In this document: in pieces, positions 17,642-26,320 of the stretch
Layout: the number at the start of each line of letters is the position of its first letter
Position numbering within the stretch: the stretch's first letter is position 1
Source: Streptomyces anulatus
GTDB lineage: Bacteria; Actinomycetota; Actinomycetes; Streptomycetales; Streptomycetaceae
Direction of reading: 5' to 3'
Assembly (NCBI RefSeq): GCF_014650675.1
Contig: NZ_BMVK01000026.1
Span: 1-64,000 of the forward strand
Length of the DNA stretch: 64,000 nucleotides
The notes under the pieces: model-generated
Seen by the model: the letters and a program-made list of their open reading frames with translations, nothing else
The model's database searches: none
Told to the model about the DNA's origin: nothing
Program-made: the position numbers and the translations under genes

Positions 17642-18768
17642 GGCAGCTCCCTGAGCATCGTCATCGTGCGGGCCATCAGCCCCGGCACGTCGGCGTCCCG
17701 GACGTGGTCGAGCTGCCACTGGCCGATCTGGACGGACGCCTCGACCACGGGGCGAACCCGACTGATCCGCCGCTCGTAGTAGGCCTGCAGCAGTTCCCCG
17801 TCCCAGACTTCGGCCTCGGTCAGCAGCTGTGCGAGCACCCACGCGTCCTCCAGCGACAGCGCTGCGCCCTGCGCGAGGGTGGGGGGGCAGCAGTGGGCTG
17901 CGTCGCCGACGAGGACGACGCGGCCGCGGTGCCACGAACCCTCGACCAGCAGTCGGTCGAACCAGGTGTAGTTGACCTTGGACGGTTCGGTGATCGAGGC
18001 GGTGATGGCCGGCCAGGCACCTCCGTACGTGGAGGCGATCTTCCGCATCTCCTGCGCGTACGACTCGGGCGGTATGGAGGCGCGGTCCCGGTTCCTCTCC
18101 ACCACGTACGCGTACAGGGTGGTGTCGCTGGTGGGGCAGTAGCCGGCGATGAAGGCCGCGCCGCCGTAGGCGAGGTCGGTGCGCTCGACTCCCGCGGGTC
18201 TCGGGGCGGCCGCACGCCAGATGGCCATGCCGGTCGGTTCCGGCTTGTCCGTGATGCCGATCTGTGCGCGCGTGGCCGAGCCCAGTCCGTCGGCGGCGAT
18301 AACCAGGTCGTAGCGGTGCTTACTGCCGTCGCTCAGGCGGACGGAGACGCCGGTGTCGTCCTGGTTCTCGATGATGGCGGTGGTACCCAGACGGATGGTC
18401 GCGCCGCTTGCACGGACGGCCTCGATGAGGATGTGCTGCAGACGCGGGCGCTGCATGCCCACGGTTGCTGGAAGGTCGTCGCCGCCGGTGCGCAGGTCGC
18501 ACTGGACGTGCAGGACGGTGCCGTCGGGGGCGGTGATTCCGACCGACCCGAACGCGAACCCGGAGGCCTTGACGTCCTCCCAGACGCCCAGTTCGCGCAG
18601 CACCCGCAGGGCGTTTCCCTGGAGGGTGATGCCGGATCCGGCGGTGGCATTCCAGTCGTCCTTCGCTTCGACGAGGTCGACCTCGATTCCGGCGCGGCGC
18701 AGCAGGACGGTGACGGTGTTGCCGGCTGCTCCGCCTCCGATGACCAGGACCTTGCGAGGTGTGCTCAT
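17638..18768 (-). CDS. FAD-dependent aromatic monooxygenase
   Basis: 376 aa. The FAD-binding motif VLVIGGGAAGNTVTVLLRRAG is at the N-terminus, DG motif IAADGLGSATRAQIG is in the middle and GD motif VVLVGDAAHCCPPTLAQGAA follows, as in para-hydroxybenzoate-hydroxylase-like enzymes. It is clearly different from the 3-hydroxybenzoate hydroxylase-like gene further down the operon. The expected job is to hydroxylate the ring before extradiol cleavage by the VOC enzyme two genes downstream. The ATG at 18768 has GGGAG upstream. Substrate not determinable. Confidence 0.86.
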   Translation of the reverse strand: MSTPRKVLVIGGGAAGNTVTVLLRRAGIEVDLVEAKDDWNATAGSGITLQGNALRVLRELGVWEDVKASGFAFGSVGITAPDGTVLHVQCDLRTGGDDLPATVGMQRPRLQHILIEAVRASGATIRLGTTAIIENQDDTGVSVRLSDGSKHRYDLVIAADGLGSATRAQIGITDKPEPTGMAIWRAAAPRPAGVERTDLAYGGAAFIAGYCPTSDTTLYAYVVERNRDRASIPPESYAQEMRKIASTYGGAWPAITASITEPSKVNYTWFDRLLVEGSWHRGRVVLVGDAAHCCPPTLAQGAALSLEDAWVLAQLLTEAEVWDGELLQAYYERRISRVRPVVEASVQIGQWQLDHVRDADVPGLMARTMTMLRELP

Positions 18769-18806
18769 GGCAAACTCCCTTGTTCCTCGGGCTGTGGGCC
18801 CCGGGA

Positions 18807-19763
18807 CTACTTGACGGCGATGGGGTTGACGGGTGACCCGACGGCGCCGGTGATGGGCAGGGGTGCGGCAGTGAGCCAGAACTCGTAGACGCCGTCGGCC
18901 GCGCAGTCCTCGGCGAGAGCCTCCAGGTCCCACATCTCGCCGATGAGCAGGCCGATGTGGGGGATGACGACTTGGTGCAGTGGCTGGAAGGCGTGGTCGA
19001 ACTCGTTGGGCCGTACCTCGAAGCCCCAGGTGTCGGTGGCGATTGCGGCGATCTCGCTGCCGTGGAGCCAGGGCGCGGTGGTGAAGGAGAGCCCCGGGGC
19101 AGCGCCGCCGGCATAGTCGCCCCAGCCGTCCCGGCGCACGCGGGCGAGCTGCCCGGTTCGGACGAGGACGATGTCGCCGCGGCCGACCGTCACCGCGTGG
19201 GCTTCGGCGGCGGCCACCAGGTGCTCCTCGGTGATGGCGAACCCGTCGGGGAGTTCACCGTCCTCTCCGGCCGTCCGGCCGACGTCCAGCAGCACGGCTC
19301 GCCCGGCGACGTGTGGCGCCATGTGCTCGATGCCGGTGACCTGGTCGCCGTCGGAGGTGACGACCTGCTCGGCCGGCCGGCCGTTCCACGCCTTGCCGTG
19401 GTCGAAGATGTGGCCCAGGCCGTCCCACTGGGTGGAGCACTGCAGCGGCATCGCGATCACGTCGTCGGCGCCGCCGATGCCGTGGGGAAGTCCCTGGTTG
19501 CCCAGGGCTGCGTCCGTGCCGGTGTCGAGCATGGTGTGGACCGGGTTGGTCCGCCGCCGCCAGCCCTTCTGGGGGCCGTTGATGTCGAAACGCTGGGACA
19601 GGGAGAAGCTGACGCCTCGCCGTATCAGGGCCGCGCCTTCACGGCGCTTGGCCTCGTCGAGGTAGTTCACGGTGCCGAGGCGGTCGTCCTCGCCCCAGCG
19701 GCCCCAGTTGGAGCACTGCTCGGCCGCTTGAGCGACCGCGCCTGCGGGATCGGTGCGGTTCAT
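18807..19763 (-). CDS. Cyclase-family (PF04199-like) metal hydrolase
   Basis: 318 aa. Belongs to the cyclase/kynurenine-formamidase-like hydrolases. The usual HxGTHxDxPxH metal site appears only in a changed form, STQWDGLGHIFDHGKAWNG, as in a subgroup annotated simply as cyclase family. C-terminal HQVVIPHIGLLIGEMWDLEAL fits the fold. The ATG at 19763 overlaps the stop of the upstream FAH gene (ATGA). The likely role is hydrolysis of an amide, lactone or ester intermediate. Confidence 0.83.
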   Translation of the reverse strand: MNRTDPAGAVAQAAEQCSNWGRWGEDDRLGTVNYLDEAKRREGAALIRRGVSFSLSQRFDINGPQKGWRRRTNPVHTMLDTGTDAALGNQGLPHGIGGADDVIAMPLQCSTQWDGLGHIFDHGKAWNGRPAEQVVTSDGDQVTGIEHMAPHVAGRAVLLDVGRTAGEDGELPDGFAITEEHLVAAAEAHAVTVGRGDIVLVRTGQLARVRRDGWGDYAGGAAPGLSFTTAPWLHGSEIAAIATDTWGFEVRPNEFDHAFQPLHQVVIPHIGLLIGEMWDLEALAEDCAADGVYEFWLTAAPLPITGAVGSPVNPIAVK

Positions 19764-20758
19764 TTCCCCTCCGCGACACATCGGGTGCGCTGAGCGCCCA
19801 GTCCGGAGATGGAGGCGTCCATGACGTCGCCGTCGCGCAGCAGGCGCCCCCAGTGCATGCCGTTGCCGGCCGGCGACCCGGTGAGTACGAGGTCGCCGGG
19901 GAGCAGGCGCGCGCTCTGGGAGGCGTACGCGACCATGCGCGCCACGTCGAAGATCATGTCCTTGGTGGATTCGTCCTGCATGACCTCGCCGTTCAGCTTC
20001 AAGGTGAGCTGCAGGTCGCCGGTGTCGCCGATCGATTCGGCGGGCACGATCCACGGCCCCAGGGGGGTGAACCCGGGAGCGTTCTTGCTGCGCAGCCAGT
20101 CCGTTCCGATCTGTGGCATGTCCCTGCGGAAGACGGTGGCGCGGTCGGTGAGGTCGTTGGCGATCGTGTAGCCCGCCACGTAGTCCAGCGCCTCCTGAGG
20201 GGAAACCTGGTAGGCGGGGCGGGCGATCACCGCGGCCAGCTCCAGTTCCCAGTCCGGCTTTGCCGCCCACGCCGGCAACGTGACGTCGTCGTTGGGGCCG
20301 GAGATGGAGCTGGGCAGGCCGATGAACATGTACGGAAGATCGTCGGCGGCCCGCCGGTCCATGATCTCGGCCGCTTCGGCGCGCGCCTCCTCCTCGGAGC
20401 GCCCGTCGGACGGATCGCGGTGTGCGACGTGCAGGTCGATGACGTGCTGGCGGTAGTTGGCGCCCGACTGGAAGATCTGCCGCGGTTCCACAGGAGCGAG
20501 GACACGGAAGTCGGCCAGAGGGCGGCGGGGCAGTCCCTCCTCGGCTGCGAGATCACGCAGCAGCGGGAGAACGGTCGGCCACTGCTCCAGCAGGGCCCGC
20601 ATGGTCAGCACCGGGTCGTCCAGGGCCGTACGCAGGTCGAGAACCTGACTGTCGCGGTCGACAAGAGCGGGGAAGGCAGGGCCGTCAGCGGCCGAGAGGG
20701 TGCCCAGGGCGAAAGGCCCGGCAAATGAGTCAGAAGCGGATCGAGGTTTCACCGGCAT
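19760..20758 (-). CDS. FAH-family hydrolase (third copy, first gene of operon)
   Basis: 332 aa. Motifs QIFQSGANYRQHVIDL, PDWELELAAVIARPA, GYTIANDLTDR and GDLVLTGSPAGNG mark a fumarylacetoacetate-hydrolase-family enzyme. The segment between residues 115 and 150 (acidic, DPSDGRSEEEARAEA) is longer than in the other two copies. AGGAGG sits two bases before the ATG. It is the promoter-proximal gene of the aromatic operon and is divergent from the LysR gene. Confidence 0.86.
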   Translation of the reverse strand: MPVKPRSASDSFAGPFALGTLSAADGPAFPALVDRDSQVLDLRTALDDPVLTMRALLEQWPTVLPLLRDLAAEEGLPRRPLADFRVLAPVEPRQIFQSGANYRQHVIDLHVAHRDPSDGRSEEEARAEAAEIMDRRAADDLPYMFIGLPSSISGPNDDVTLPAWAAKPDWELELAAVIARPAYQVSPQEALDYVAGYTIANDLTDRATVFRRDMPQIGTDWLRSKNAPGFTPLGPWIVPAESIGDTGDLQLTLKLNGEVMQDESTKDMIFDVARMVAYASQSARLLPGDLVLTGSPAGNGMHWGRLLRDGDVMDASISGLGAQRTRCVAEGK

Positions 20759-20802
20759 GTCCTCCTGGTTGCGGTGGGACTAATCTGGACCCGCTTCCAG
20801 CA

Positions 20803-20817
20803 ATCAGGGAAATCGAT
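20803..20817. promoter_or_regulatory. LysR/NodD-type box ATC-N9-GAT
   Basis: ATC, nine bases, GAT: the classic NodD-like version of the T-N11-A LysR motif. It lies in the 128-bp gap between the divergent LysR gene and the aromatic operon, where an autoregulated LysR activator would bind. Confidence 0.6.
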
Positions 20818-20886
20818 TATCCGGATCACTACCATTCACCAGGCAGATAACCTCTGGTGGCACCGCACGTGAAGGGAAGCCGTCCC

Positions 20887-21801
20887 GTGAACCTGGCCCG
20901 TCTCGACCTCAACCTCGTCGTGGCCCTCCGCGCCCTCCTCGAAGAACGCAACGTCACCAAGGCAGGGCAGCGTGTAGGGCTCAGCCAGCCCGCGATGAGT
21001 GCCGCACTGGGCCGGCTGCGGCGGCACTTCGGCGACGAGCTCCTGTCCCGCGTCGGGAGCCAGTACGAACTCACCGCGCTCGGCCAGGTCCTCCTGGACC
21101 GCACCGCCACCGCATATGACGTCATCGAACGGCTCTTCGCCAGCCAGGCCGCCTTCGACCCGTCCACGGAGACCCGCGAGTTCCGCCTCGTGGCCTCCGA
21201 CTACGCCGTCGACGTCTTCGGCGTCGAACTGGCCCGCGTCATCCACGAGGAGGCCCCGGGAATCCGGCTGCGCTTCACCCGCACCCCCATCACCGTCGTC
21301 GATGACACCGCGAGCCTGCTCAGCGCCACCGACGGGCTGCTGATGCCCCACGGCGTCATCAGCGACTTCCCCGCCACCGATCTGTACGACGACCGTTGGG
21401 TCTTCGTCGTCGCCGACGACCACCCCAGCATCGAGGACCGGTTGACCCGCCAGGACCTTGCCCGGCTGCCCTGGGTCACCTACCAGCGCACCTATGACGC
21501 CCCCGCCGTACGCCAGCTCGGCATGCTCGGCATCGAACCGCGCGTCGAGGTCTCCGTCGACAGCTTCCACGCCCTTCCCGCCCTTGTCGCCGGGACCCGC
21601 CGCATCGCACTCGTCCAAGCCCGCCTCGCCCGCCTGCTCGCCCCTATCGCGGCCGTACGCGTACTCGATCCTCCTTACGAGGCAGTGCCGCTGCGCGAAG
21701 CGCTGTGGTGGCACCCGGTCCACACGCATGACGCCGCCCACATCTGGCTCCGTGAAACCGCGGCCAGGGTCGGTCGGCGCGTTGCCGATGCGGAGGTCTG
21801 A
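20887..21801 (+). CDS. LysR-family regulator, NodD-like
   Basis: 304 aa. The winged HTH comes first (LARLDLNLVVALRALLEERN, LSQPAMSAALGRLRRHFGDE) and then an effector domain. The N-terminal LDLNLLVAL / LSQPAMSAALGRLR pattern is typical of the NodD/NahR/LinR branch of LysR proteins, which often sense aromatic compounds. I prefer GTG at 20887, with GGGAAG upstream, to GTG 20857 because it gives the standard LysR N-terminus. Divergent from the aromatic operon with an ATC-N9-GAT box between them, so it is the likely activator. Confidence 0.87.
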   Translation: MNLARLDLNLVVALRALLEERNVTKAGQRVGLSQPAMSAALGRLRRHFGDELLSRVGSQYELTALGQVLLDRTATAYDVIERLFASQAAFDPSTETREFRLVASDYAVDVFGVELARVIHEEAPGIRLRFTRTPITVVDDTASLLSATDGLLMPHGVISDFPATDLYDDRWVFVVADDHPSIEDRLTRQDLARLPWVTYQRTYDAPAVRQLGMLGIEPRVEVSVDSFHALPALVAGTRRIALVQARLARLLAPIAAVRVLDPPYEAVPLREALWWHPVHTHDAAHIWLRETAARVGRRVADAEV

Positions 21802-21856
21802 CCCCTTCGCCTGTCGCGAGTGGTCCACAGGCTGGGCGTGAGACCTCGCTCCGCCA

Positions 21857-21875
21857 CCATCCATCTGATGGATGG
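21857..21875. repeat. Perfect inverted repeat upstream of MFS gene
   Basis: CCATCCATC, one base, GATGGATGG: two 9-bp arms in the 232-bp gap before the transporter gene. It may be an operator. No other clear element is visible in this gap. Confidence 0.5.
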
Positions 21876-22033
21876 CACACATCGTGAACACAGATGCCGC
21901 AAGGGGTGGGCAGCGCGTTCACCGGCACGCATAGTCGAGGGCACCTCCGCCCCTCGTTCCACGCCGCCCCGGCCAGACGGGCGGCAGGACCAGGCGCAGC
22001 TCCCTTCCCCTTCGCGCGCTCTGGAGTGCCGCC

Positions 22034-23263
22034 ATGCCAGCGTCCCTCGCCCCGCCGTCATCCGACCATGCCGCAGCACCCGTCGGTCGTCTTCCAGCCG
22101 CTGTGCTCATGGCCGGCAGCTGCCTGCCCGTCCTCGGGGCGGTACTCCTTGCCCCCGTACTGCCGCGCATACAGGAGCACTTCGACCACGTCCCCGGTAG
22201 CGCGGCCCTGGTCCCTGTCGTCCTGACCGTCCCCGCGCTCGCGCTTGCCCTGCTCGCCCCGTTCGCCGGCGTCATCGTCGACCGGCTCGGGCGTAAGCGG
22301 CTCCTCGTCATCGCCACGGCGCTCTACGCGGTGTTCGGAACCGCTCCTCTCTGGCTGGAGTCGCTCCACGCCATCGTCGTCAGCCGCGTACTGGTCGGCG
22401 TCACCGAAGCGGCCATCATGACCGCCTGCACCACTCTGATCGGCGACTACTACAGCGGCGAGGTACGCGACCGCTACCTCGCCCTGCAGACCATGTGCGC
22501 CTCAGCTTCTGCCACGGTCTTCTTCGTCCTCGGCGGAGTACTGGGAGCGGCTGACTGGCGTGCTCCGTTCTGGCTGTACGCGGCGGGTCTGCTCGTCGCT
22601 CCGGTGATGGCCCGCGTCCTACCGAAGCCTGCCCTCCCGCAGAAGGAACAGGGGGCATCCACCCGGTCGGTCCAGCACCCCTTCCCGGTGCGCCGCATGG
22701 CCGGGATCTGCCTTCTCACGGTCTTCGGCGCCGTGGTCTTCTACACGGTCCCCGTGGAGATGGCCTATCTCCTGGATGATCTCGGCATCGATTCCACCAG
22801 CACCATCGGTGTCGTCACCGCGGTGGCCAGCGCCGCCACCGTCCTCGGTTCCGTCATCTTCGCCCGGCTGCCCCAGCACCGACGTCTCCGGCTCCCCGCG
22901 CTGTTCGCCTGGTGCGCTTCCGGCTTCCTCCTCATGGGCCTGGCCGACAGCCTCCCGCTGCTGATCACCGGAGCCGTCATCAACTGCGTGGGCACCGGCA
23001 TGCTTCTGCCGTCGCTGGTGACCCGCGCCATGTCCAGGCTCGGATTCGCCGACCGCGGCCGCGGCATGGGCCTTTGGACTGCCGCCTTCTTCCTCGGTCA
23101 GTTCCTCTGCCCCCTGGTCCTGTTGGCCGGCAAGGGCGCCGTAGGCAGCCTCGCAGTCGCCGTCGCCGCTCTCGGTGCCGCCACCGCCATCACCGCCGCC
23201 CTGCTCCTCCCGGCAGCACGCCGGAACTCCGCGGACGCAGAAGTGACGACGGGCGACCGGTAA
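22034..23263 (+). CDS. MFS transporter, probable aromatic acid uptake
   Basis: 409 aa with about 12 hydrophobic segments. The MFS loop-2 signature is GVIVDRLGRKRLLVIATALYA (about residues 77-97). It lacks a signal peptide beyond the first membrane helix. Its place next to the LysR gene and the aromatic operon suggests import of the aromatic substrate, but a role in efflux cannot be excluded. It ends before a hairpin at 23367-23395. Confidence 0.85.
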   Translation: MPASLAPPSSDHAAAPVGRLPAAVLMAGSCLPVLGAVLLAPVLPRIQEHFDHVPGSAALVPVVLTVPALALALLAPFAGVIVDRLGRKRLLVIATALYAVFGTAPLWLESLHAIVVSRVLVGVTEAAIMTACTTLIGDYYSGEVRDRYLALQTMCASASATVFFVLGGVLGAADWRAPFWLYAAGLLVAPVMARVLPKPALPQKEQGASTRSVQHPFPVRRMAGICLLTVFGAVVFYTVPVEMAYLLDDLGIDSTSTIGVVTAVASAATVLGSVIFARLPQHRRLRLPALFAWCASGFLLMGLADSLPLLITGAVINCVGTGMLLPSLVTRAMSRLGFADRGRGMGLWTAAFFLGQFLCPLVLLAGKGAVGSLAVAVAALGAATAITAALLLPAARRNSADAEVTTGDR

Positions 23264-23619
23264 GCGATGCCATCAGCCAACAGCGATGTCGACAGGCGCC
23301 GGGCATGGCACCGTACGTCCACGCCGGTCGTCAGCACCCCGTGAACATCGACGTGAGCCGTTCCTTGGGCCGTCTGCTCGGTGAGCAGGCGGCCCCCAGG
23401 CATGTCCGCGGGACGTCTGCCGGCCCCCTGTACAGCGCGGGCGTCACCGGCCGCACCGCACTGGCTGACCGGAGCACCGCAGCGGCTCAACGGCTACGGG
23501 AAAGGCCCGCGTTGGCGCCTGGCGCGGAACCTCCCCGAGCCCCTGACGGCACGTGTGGCCGGCGAGGTCCGAGCCGGTGCGAGGCCGGGCAGGGGGCGGC
23601 GGCCTCTTGGGTACTGCTC
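23264..23619. other. Gene-free stretch between converging genes
   Basis: 356 bp between the end of the MFS gene (+) and the end of the second lacI gene (-). Apart from the hairpin at 23367-23395 I see no gene, remnant or repeat here; open frames crossing it look like shadows. Confidence 0.6.
23367..23395 (+). terminator. Hairpin terminator after MFS gene
   Basis: GGGCCGTCTGCTC, loop GGT, GAGCAGGCGGCCC: a 13-bp stem with one G-T wobble, in the gap between converging genes. Confidence 0.6.
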
Positions 23620-24669
23620 CTACGGGAGACTCGGTGCCGCTGTACTGCGCCGCACCACCAGCCGTGGGGTCATCGTGGTCCGCATGGCCCGATCGCGTCG
23701 GCCTTCCACCCGCTCGATCAGCATCCGCGCGGCGGCCAGGCCCATGGTATGTCCTGCCTGGTCGACGCTGGTCAGCTGGACCGGGGCGAGCGAGGCGATC
23801 GCAGTGTTGTTGTAACCGACGAGAGAGATGTCCTCGGGGATCGACAGACCGAGGTCGGCGGCGGCTCGATAGATGCCGAGGGCTGCTACGTCAGCTCCGG
23901 CCAGGATCGCGGTGGGCCGCTGCGCACCGGACAGAAGTGCGAGGCCGGCTGCGTGGCCGCCGTCGTCGGAGTAAGCGGAGTGGTGCACCCGCGCGCGGTC
24001 GGCCAGCCCATGCCGGTCCATCGCCTGGAGGAATCCGTCGGCCAGAGCGATCTCCGGAGGTCGCTGCCAGCGTCCGCTCTTGCTTCCGGGCGCCGAGACG
24101 AGGGCGATGTCACGGTGGCCGAGTTCGACAAGGTGGTCCACGACCAGCCCCGCCCCGACATCGTCCGCGTCGATGACGGAATCGTGCACGTCAGAGCTGT
24201 CGTGGTGTCCGATGACCACGGTAGGCGTCGTTGCCGCCATGCTCAGAACTTCGGAACGCGGGGTTCCTGGTGCGATCAGGACCAGACCGTCCATCTGGCG
24301 GTCCACCATGGCACGGATGGTCCGGGACTGCTCGTCCGCACCGAACCCTGCCGCGCCGATCAGCACCGTGTACTCGCTGTCGCTCAGCTCCTCGCGGATG
24401 CCGTCGAGGACGTCGGCGAAGAACGCGTTGCGGACGTTGTCGAGCAGGACACCGATCGTGTACGTACGTCCTCGCATGCCGCGGGCGGCCGCGTGGGGGC
24501 GGTACTCCAACTCGGCCATGGCGGCCCGGACCCGCTCCTGCATGCCCGGGCTCACGCCGTAGGCGTTGCGCATGACCTTGGATACGGCGGCGGTGGACAC
24601 GCCTGCATGACGGGCGACATCGGTGATCGTCACCCGTTTCGTGTCTCTGGGCGAGCTGTCCGCAGCCAC
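23620..24669 (-). CDS. LacI-family regulator of the rhamnoside ABC/GH78 operon
   Basis: 349 aa. The HTH is VTITDVARHAGVSTAAVSKVMRNAYG, with hinge RPHAAARGMRG, and a sugar-binding-type effector domain (TYTIGVLLDNVRNAFFADVL, ISLVGYNNTAIASLAPVQLTSV). Divergent from the sugar ABC operon, so it probably represses that operon until its sugar is present. The start GTG at 24669 has GAGG five bases upstream (GAGGTACTT). A longer in-frame start at 24720 would add 17 residues not typical of the family and would cover the inverted repeat at 24695-24710. Confidence 0.87.
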   Translation of the reverse strand: MAADSSPRDTKRVTITDVARHAGVSTAAVSKVMRNAYGVSPGMQERVRAAMAELEYRPHAAARGMRGRTYTIGVLLDNVRNAFFADVLDGIREELSDSEYTVLIGAAGFGADEQSRTIRAMVDRQMDGLVLIAPGTPRSEVLSMAATTPTVVIGHHDSSDVHDSVIDADDVGAGLVVDHLVELGHRDIALVSAPGSKSGRWQRPPEIALADGFLQAMDRHGLADRARVHHSAYSDDGGHAAGLALLSGAQRPTAILAGADVAALGIYRAAADLGLSIPEDISLVGYNNTAIASLAPVQLTSVDQAGHTMGLAAARMLIERVEGRRDRAMRTTMTPRLVVRRSTAAPSLP

Positions 24670-24694
24670 AAGTACCTCGTTTTCCTCACAGTTG

Positions 24695-24710
24695 GTGTAA
24701 CGATCTACAC
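24695..24710. promoter_or_regulatory. Inverted repeat, possible LacI operator
   Basis: GTGTA-ACGATC-TACAC: 5-bp arms, 26 bp upstream of the chosen lacI start, in the divergent control region. Confidence 0.45.
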
Positions 24711-24771
24711 GCACGGCCACAGGAGGGCCGGGTCATTGGGCCATGCAAAGCCGATGTTACGCGCCTGTGTC

Positions 24772-24800
24772 TTGACGACGCCAGAGAGATGGCGTCATGG
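24772..24800 (+). promoter_or_regulatory. Possible promoter of the sugar ABC operon
   Basis: TTGACG at 24772-24777 is a good -35. About 18 bp on, CATGGT is a poor but possible -10. An inverted repeat GACGCC-N8-GGCGTC (24777-24796) lies across the spacer. Tentative. Confidence 0.35.
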
Positions 24801-24818
24801 TGTGACCACCTCGAATGG

Positions 24819-24828
24819 AGAACGTTCT
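24819..24828. promoter_or_regulatory. LacI-type palindromic operator
   Basis: AGAACGTTCT is a perfect 10-bp palindrome with central CG, in the leader of the sugar-binding-protein gene and facing the lacI gene. Good candidate operator. Confidence 0.55.
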
Positions 24829-24917
24829 ACACGACTCCGTTCTCTCAGCGGCCGCCCCCACCGCCGTCCTGCGCCTGCTCGGCGCCCCCTCTCCTTCACG
24901 ATCCCTGGGAGTCACCA

Positions 24918-26228
24918 GTGCCCCATCGCATGATCCGCGCCCGCCGTACCCGTCTGACCCTCTTCTCGGCCGGAGTAACCTCTCTGGCCCTTCTCGCTTC
25001 CGCTTGCGGCGGCGGTGGCACCTCCGCGGCACCCAAGGAGTTCAAGTACCTCAGCGTCACCGAGAACACGACCACCAGAACGGCACTGACGAAGCTTTCC
25101 AAGGGCTCCTGCAAGGCCGAGAACGACACCCTGCCGCTGAAGGTCGAAACCGTGCCTCAGGCGAGTCTGGACCAGAAGCTCCAGCTGCTCGCCGGCCAGG
25201 ACGCGCTGCCCGCCCAGTTCGCCGCCGGCAATGCGCCCGCGCTCACCAAGCAGCTGGCCGAGTCCGGCAAGGTGGCCAACCTGGATCTCGAACTTGAGCG
25301 GCTCGGCGTCTTCGACGATCTCGAGCCCGCTGCCGTCTCCACCATCAAGGCCCTGTACGACGGCAAGGTGCAGACGCTGCCCTACGAGTACAACATCGAG
25401 GGAATCTTCTACAACAAGAAGATTTTCAAGGAGAAGGGGATCGAGGTCCCCGGCACCTGGGACGAATTGATCGCGGCCTCGGACAAGCTCAGCAACAAGG
25501 GCGTCCAGCCGTTCGCCGCTTCCGGCCAGCAGGGCTGGCCGATCACTCGCCTCATCAGCGGGTACCTCTACCGGAGCCTTGGCCCCGGCGCTCTGGACGA
25601 CGTCAACACCGGCCTCGCCCAGCTGACCGAGCCCGAGTACGTCAAGGCCGCCGAGGAGATCGCTGCCCTCGGCAAGAAGGGCTACTTCGGCAAGGGCGTC
25701 GGCTCCATCGACTACGACACGGCGATGAACCAGTTCCTCACCGGCAAGTCCGCCATGTTCTACATGGGCAGCTGGGCCCTGGCCAACATCTCTGACCCCA
25801 AGCAGAACAAGGTCGGCGCCGACAACGTCGGCTTCATGCCTTTCCCCGCCGTCACCGGCGGCGCCGGCTCCGCCGACCAGTACCCCTCCAACGTTGGCCT
25901 GGCCGTCACCCTCGGCTCGAAGAACTTCGACAAGAAGACCGACGCCTGGGTGCGCTGCATCGCCAAGAACTACGGCAGCACCGCGCTCAAGGACCACGGC
26001 TCCATCTCCGGCTTCAAGGTCAACACGCCGGTCAAGGACGCCAACGAGGTCACGACCACCGTACGCAAGACGATCAGCTCCTCCCAGCAGAACGTCCTGT
26101 GGTTCGAAGCGTTCTTCAGCACCAAGGCGACCACGGCCAGCCAGACCAACGCCGCCGGACTCGTCACCGGCAGCGTGAGCCCCAAGCAGTTCATGGAGAC
26201 CGTCCAGAGCGCACTCAAGAGCAAGTAG
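24918..26228 (+). CDS. Sugar ABC transporter, extracellular binding lipoprotein
   Basis: 436 aa solute-binding protein of the carbohydrate-uptake type (family 1). The signal peptide ends in the lipobox LLASACGGGG, so it is anchored by a lipidated Cys. The mature domain shows LPYEYNIEGIFYNKKIFKEKG and TWDELIAASDKL, conserved in sugar-binding proteins. GTG 24918 has GGGAG six bases upstream; ATG 24930 is an alternative. First gene of an operon with two permeases and an alpha-L-rhamnosidase, so rhamnose or a rhamnosyl oligosaccharide is the likely ligand. No ATPase gene is present; a shared MsiK-type ATPase is common in Streptomyces. Confidence 0.88.
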   Translation: MPHRMIRARRTRLTLFSAGVTSLALLASACGGGGTSAAPKEFKYLSVTENTTTRTALTKLSKGSCKAENDTLPLKVETVPQASLDQKLQLLAGQDALPAQFAAGNAPALTKQLAESGKVANLDLELERLGVFDDLEPAAVSTIKALYDGKVQTLPYEYNIEGIFYNKKIFKEKGIEVPGTWDELIAASDKLSNKGVQPFAASGQQGWPITRLISGYLYRSLGPGALDDVNTGLAQLTEPEYVKAAEEIAALGKKGYFGKGVGSIDYDTAMNQFLTGKSAMFYMGSWALANISDPKQNKVGADNVGFMPFPAVTGGAGSADQYPSNVGLAVTLGSKNFDKKTDAWVRCIAKNYGSTALKDHGSISGFKVNTPVKDANEVTTTVRKTISSSQQNVLWFEAFFSTKATTASQTNAAGLVTGSVSPKQFMETVQSALKSK

Positions 26229-26243
26229 AGCCCGGCCGACGGG

Positions 26244-26269
26244 CGGCTCGCCACCCGGCGGGCGAGCCG
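26244..26269 (+). terminator. Intra-operon hairpin after binding protein
   Basis: CGGCTCGCC, 8-nt loop, GGCGAGCCG. It sits between the binding-protein gene and the first permease, where such stems often trim or partly stop transcripts so that more binding protein than permease is made. Confidence 0.5.
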
Positions 26270-26320
26270 TCCCCCCGATGCCTGGCCGGCCCTCCACCTG
26301 AAACGAAGTGGACACCACTC

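Noticed and set aside
24912..26318. 468-codon minus-strand open frame
   Set aside because: Antisense to the well-supported sugar-binding lipoprotein.
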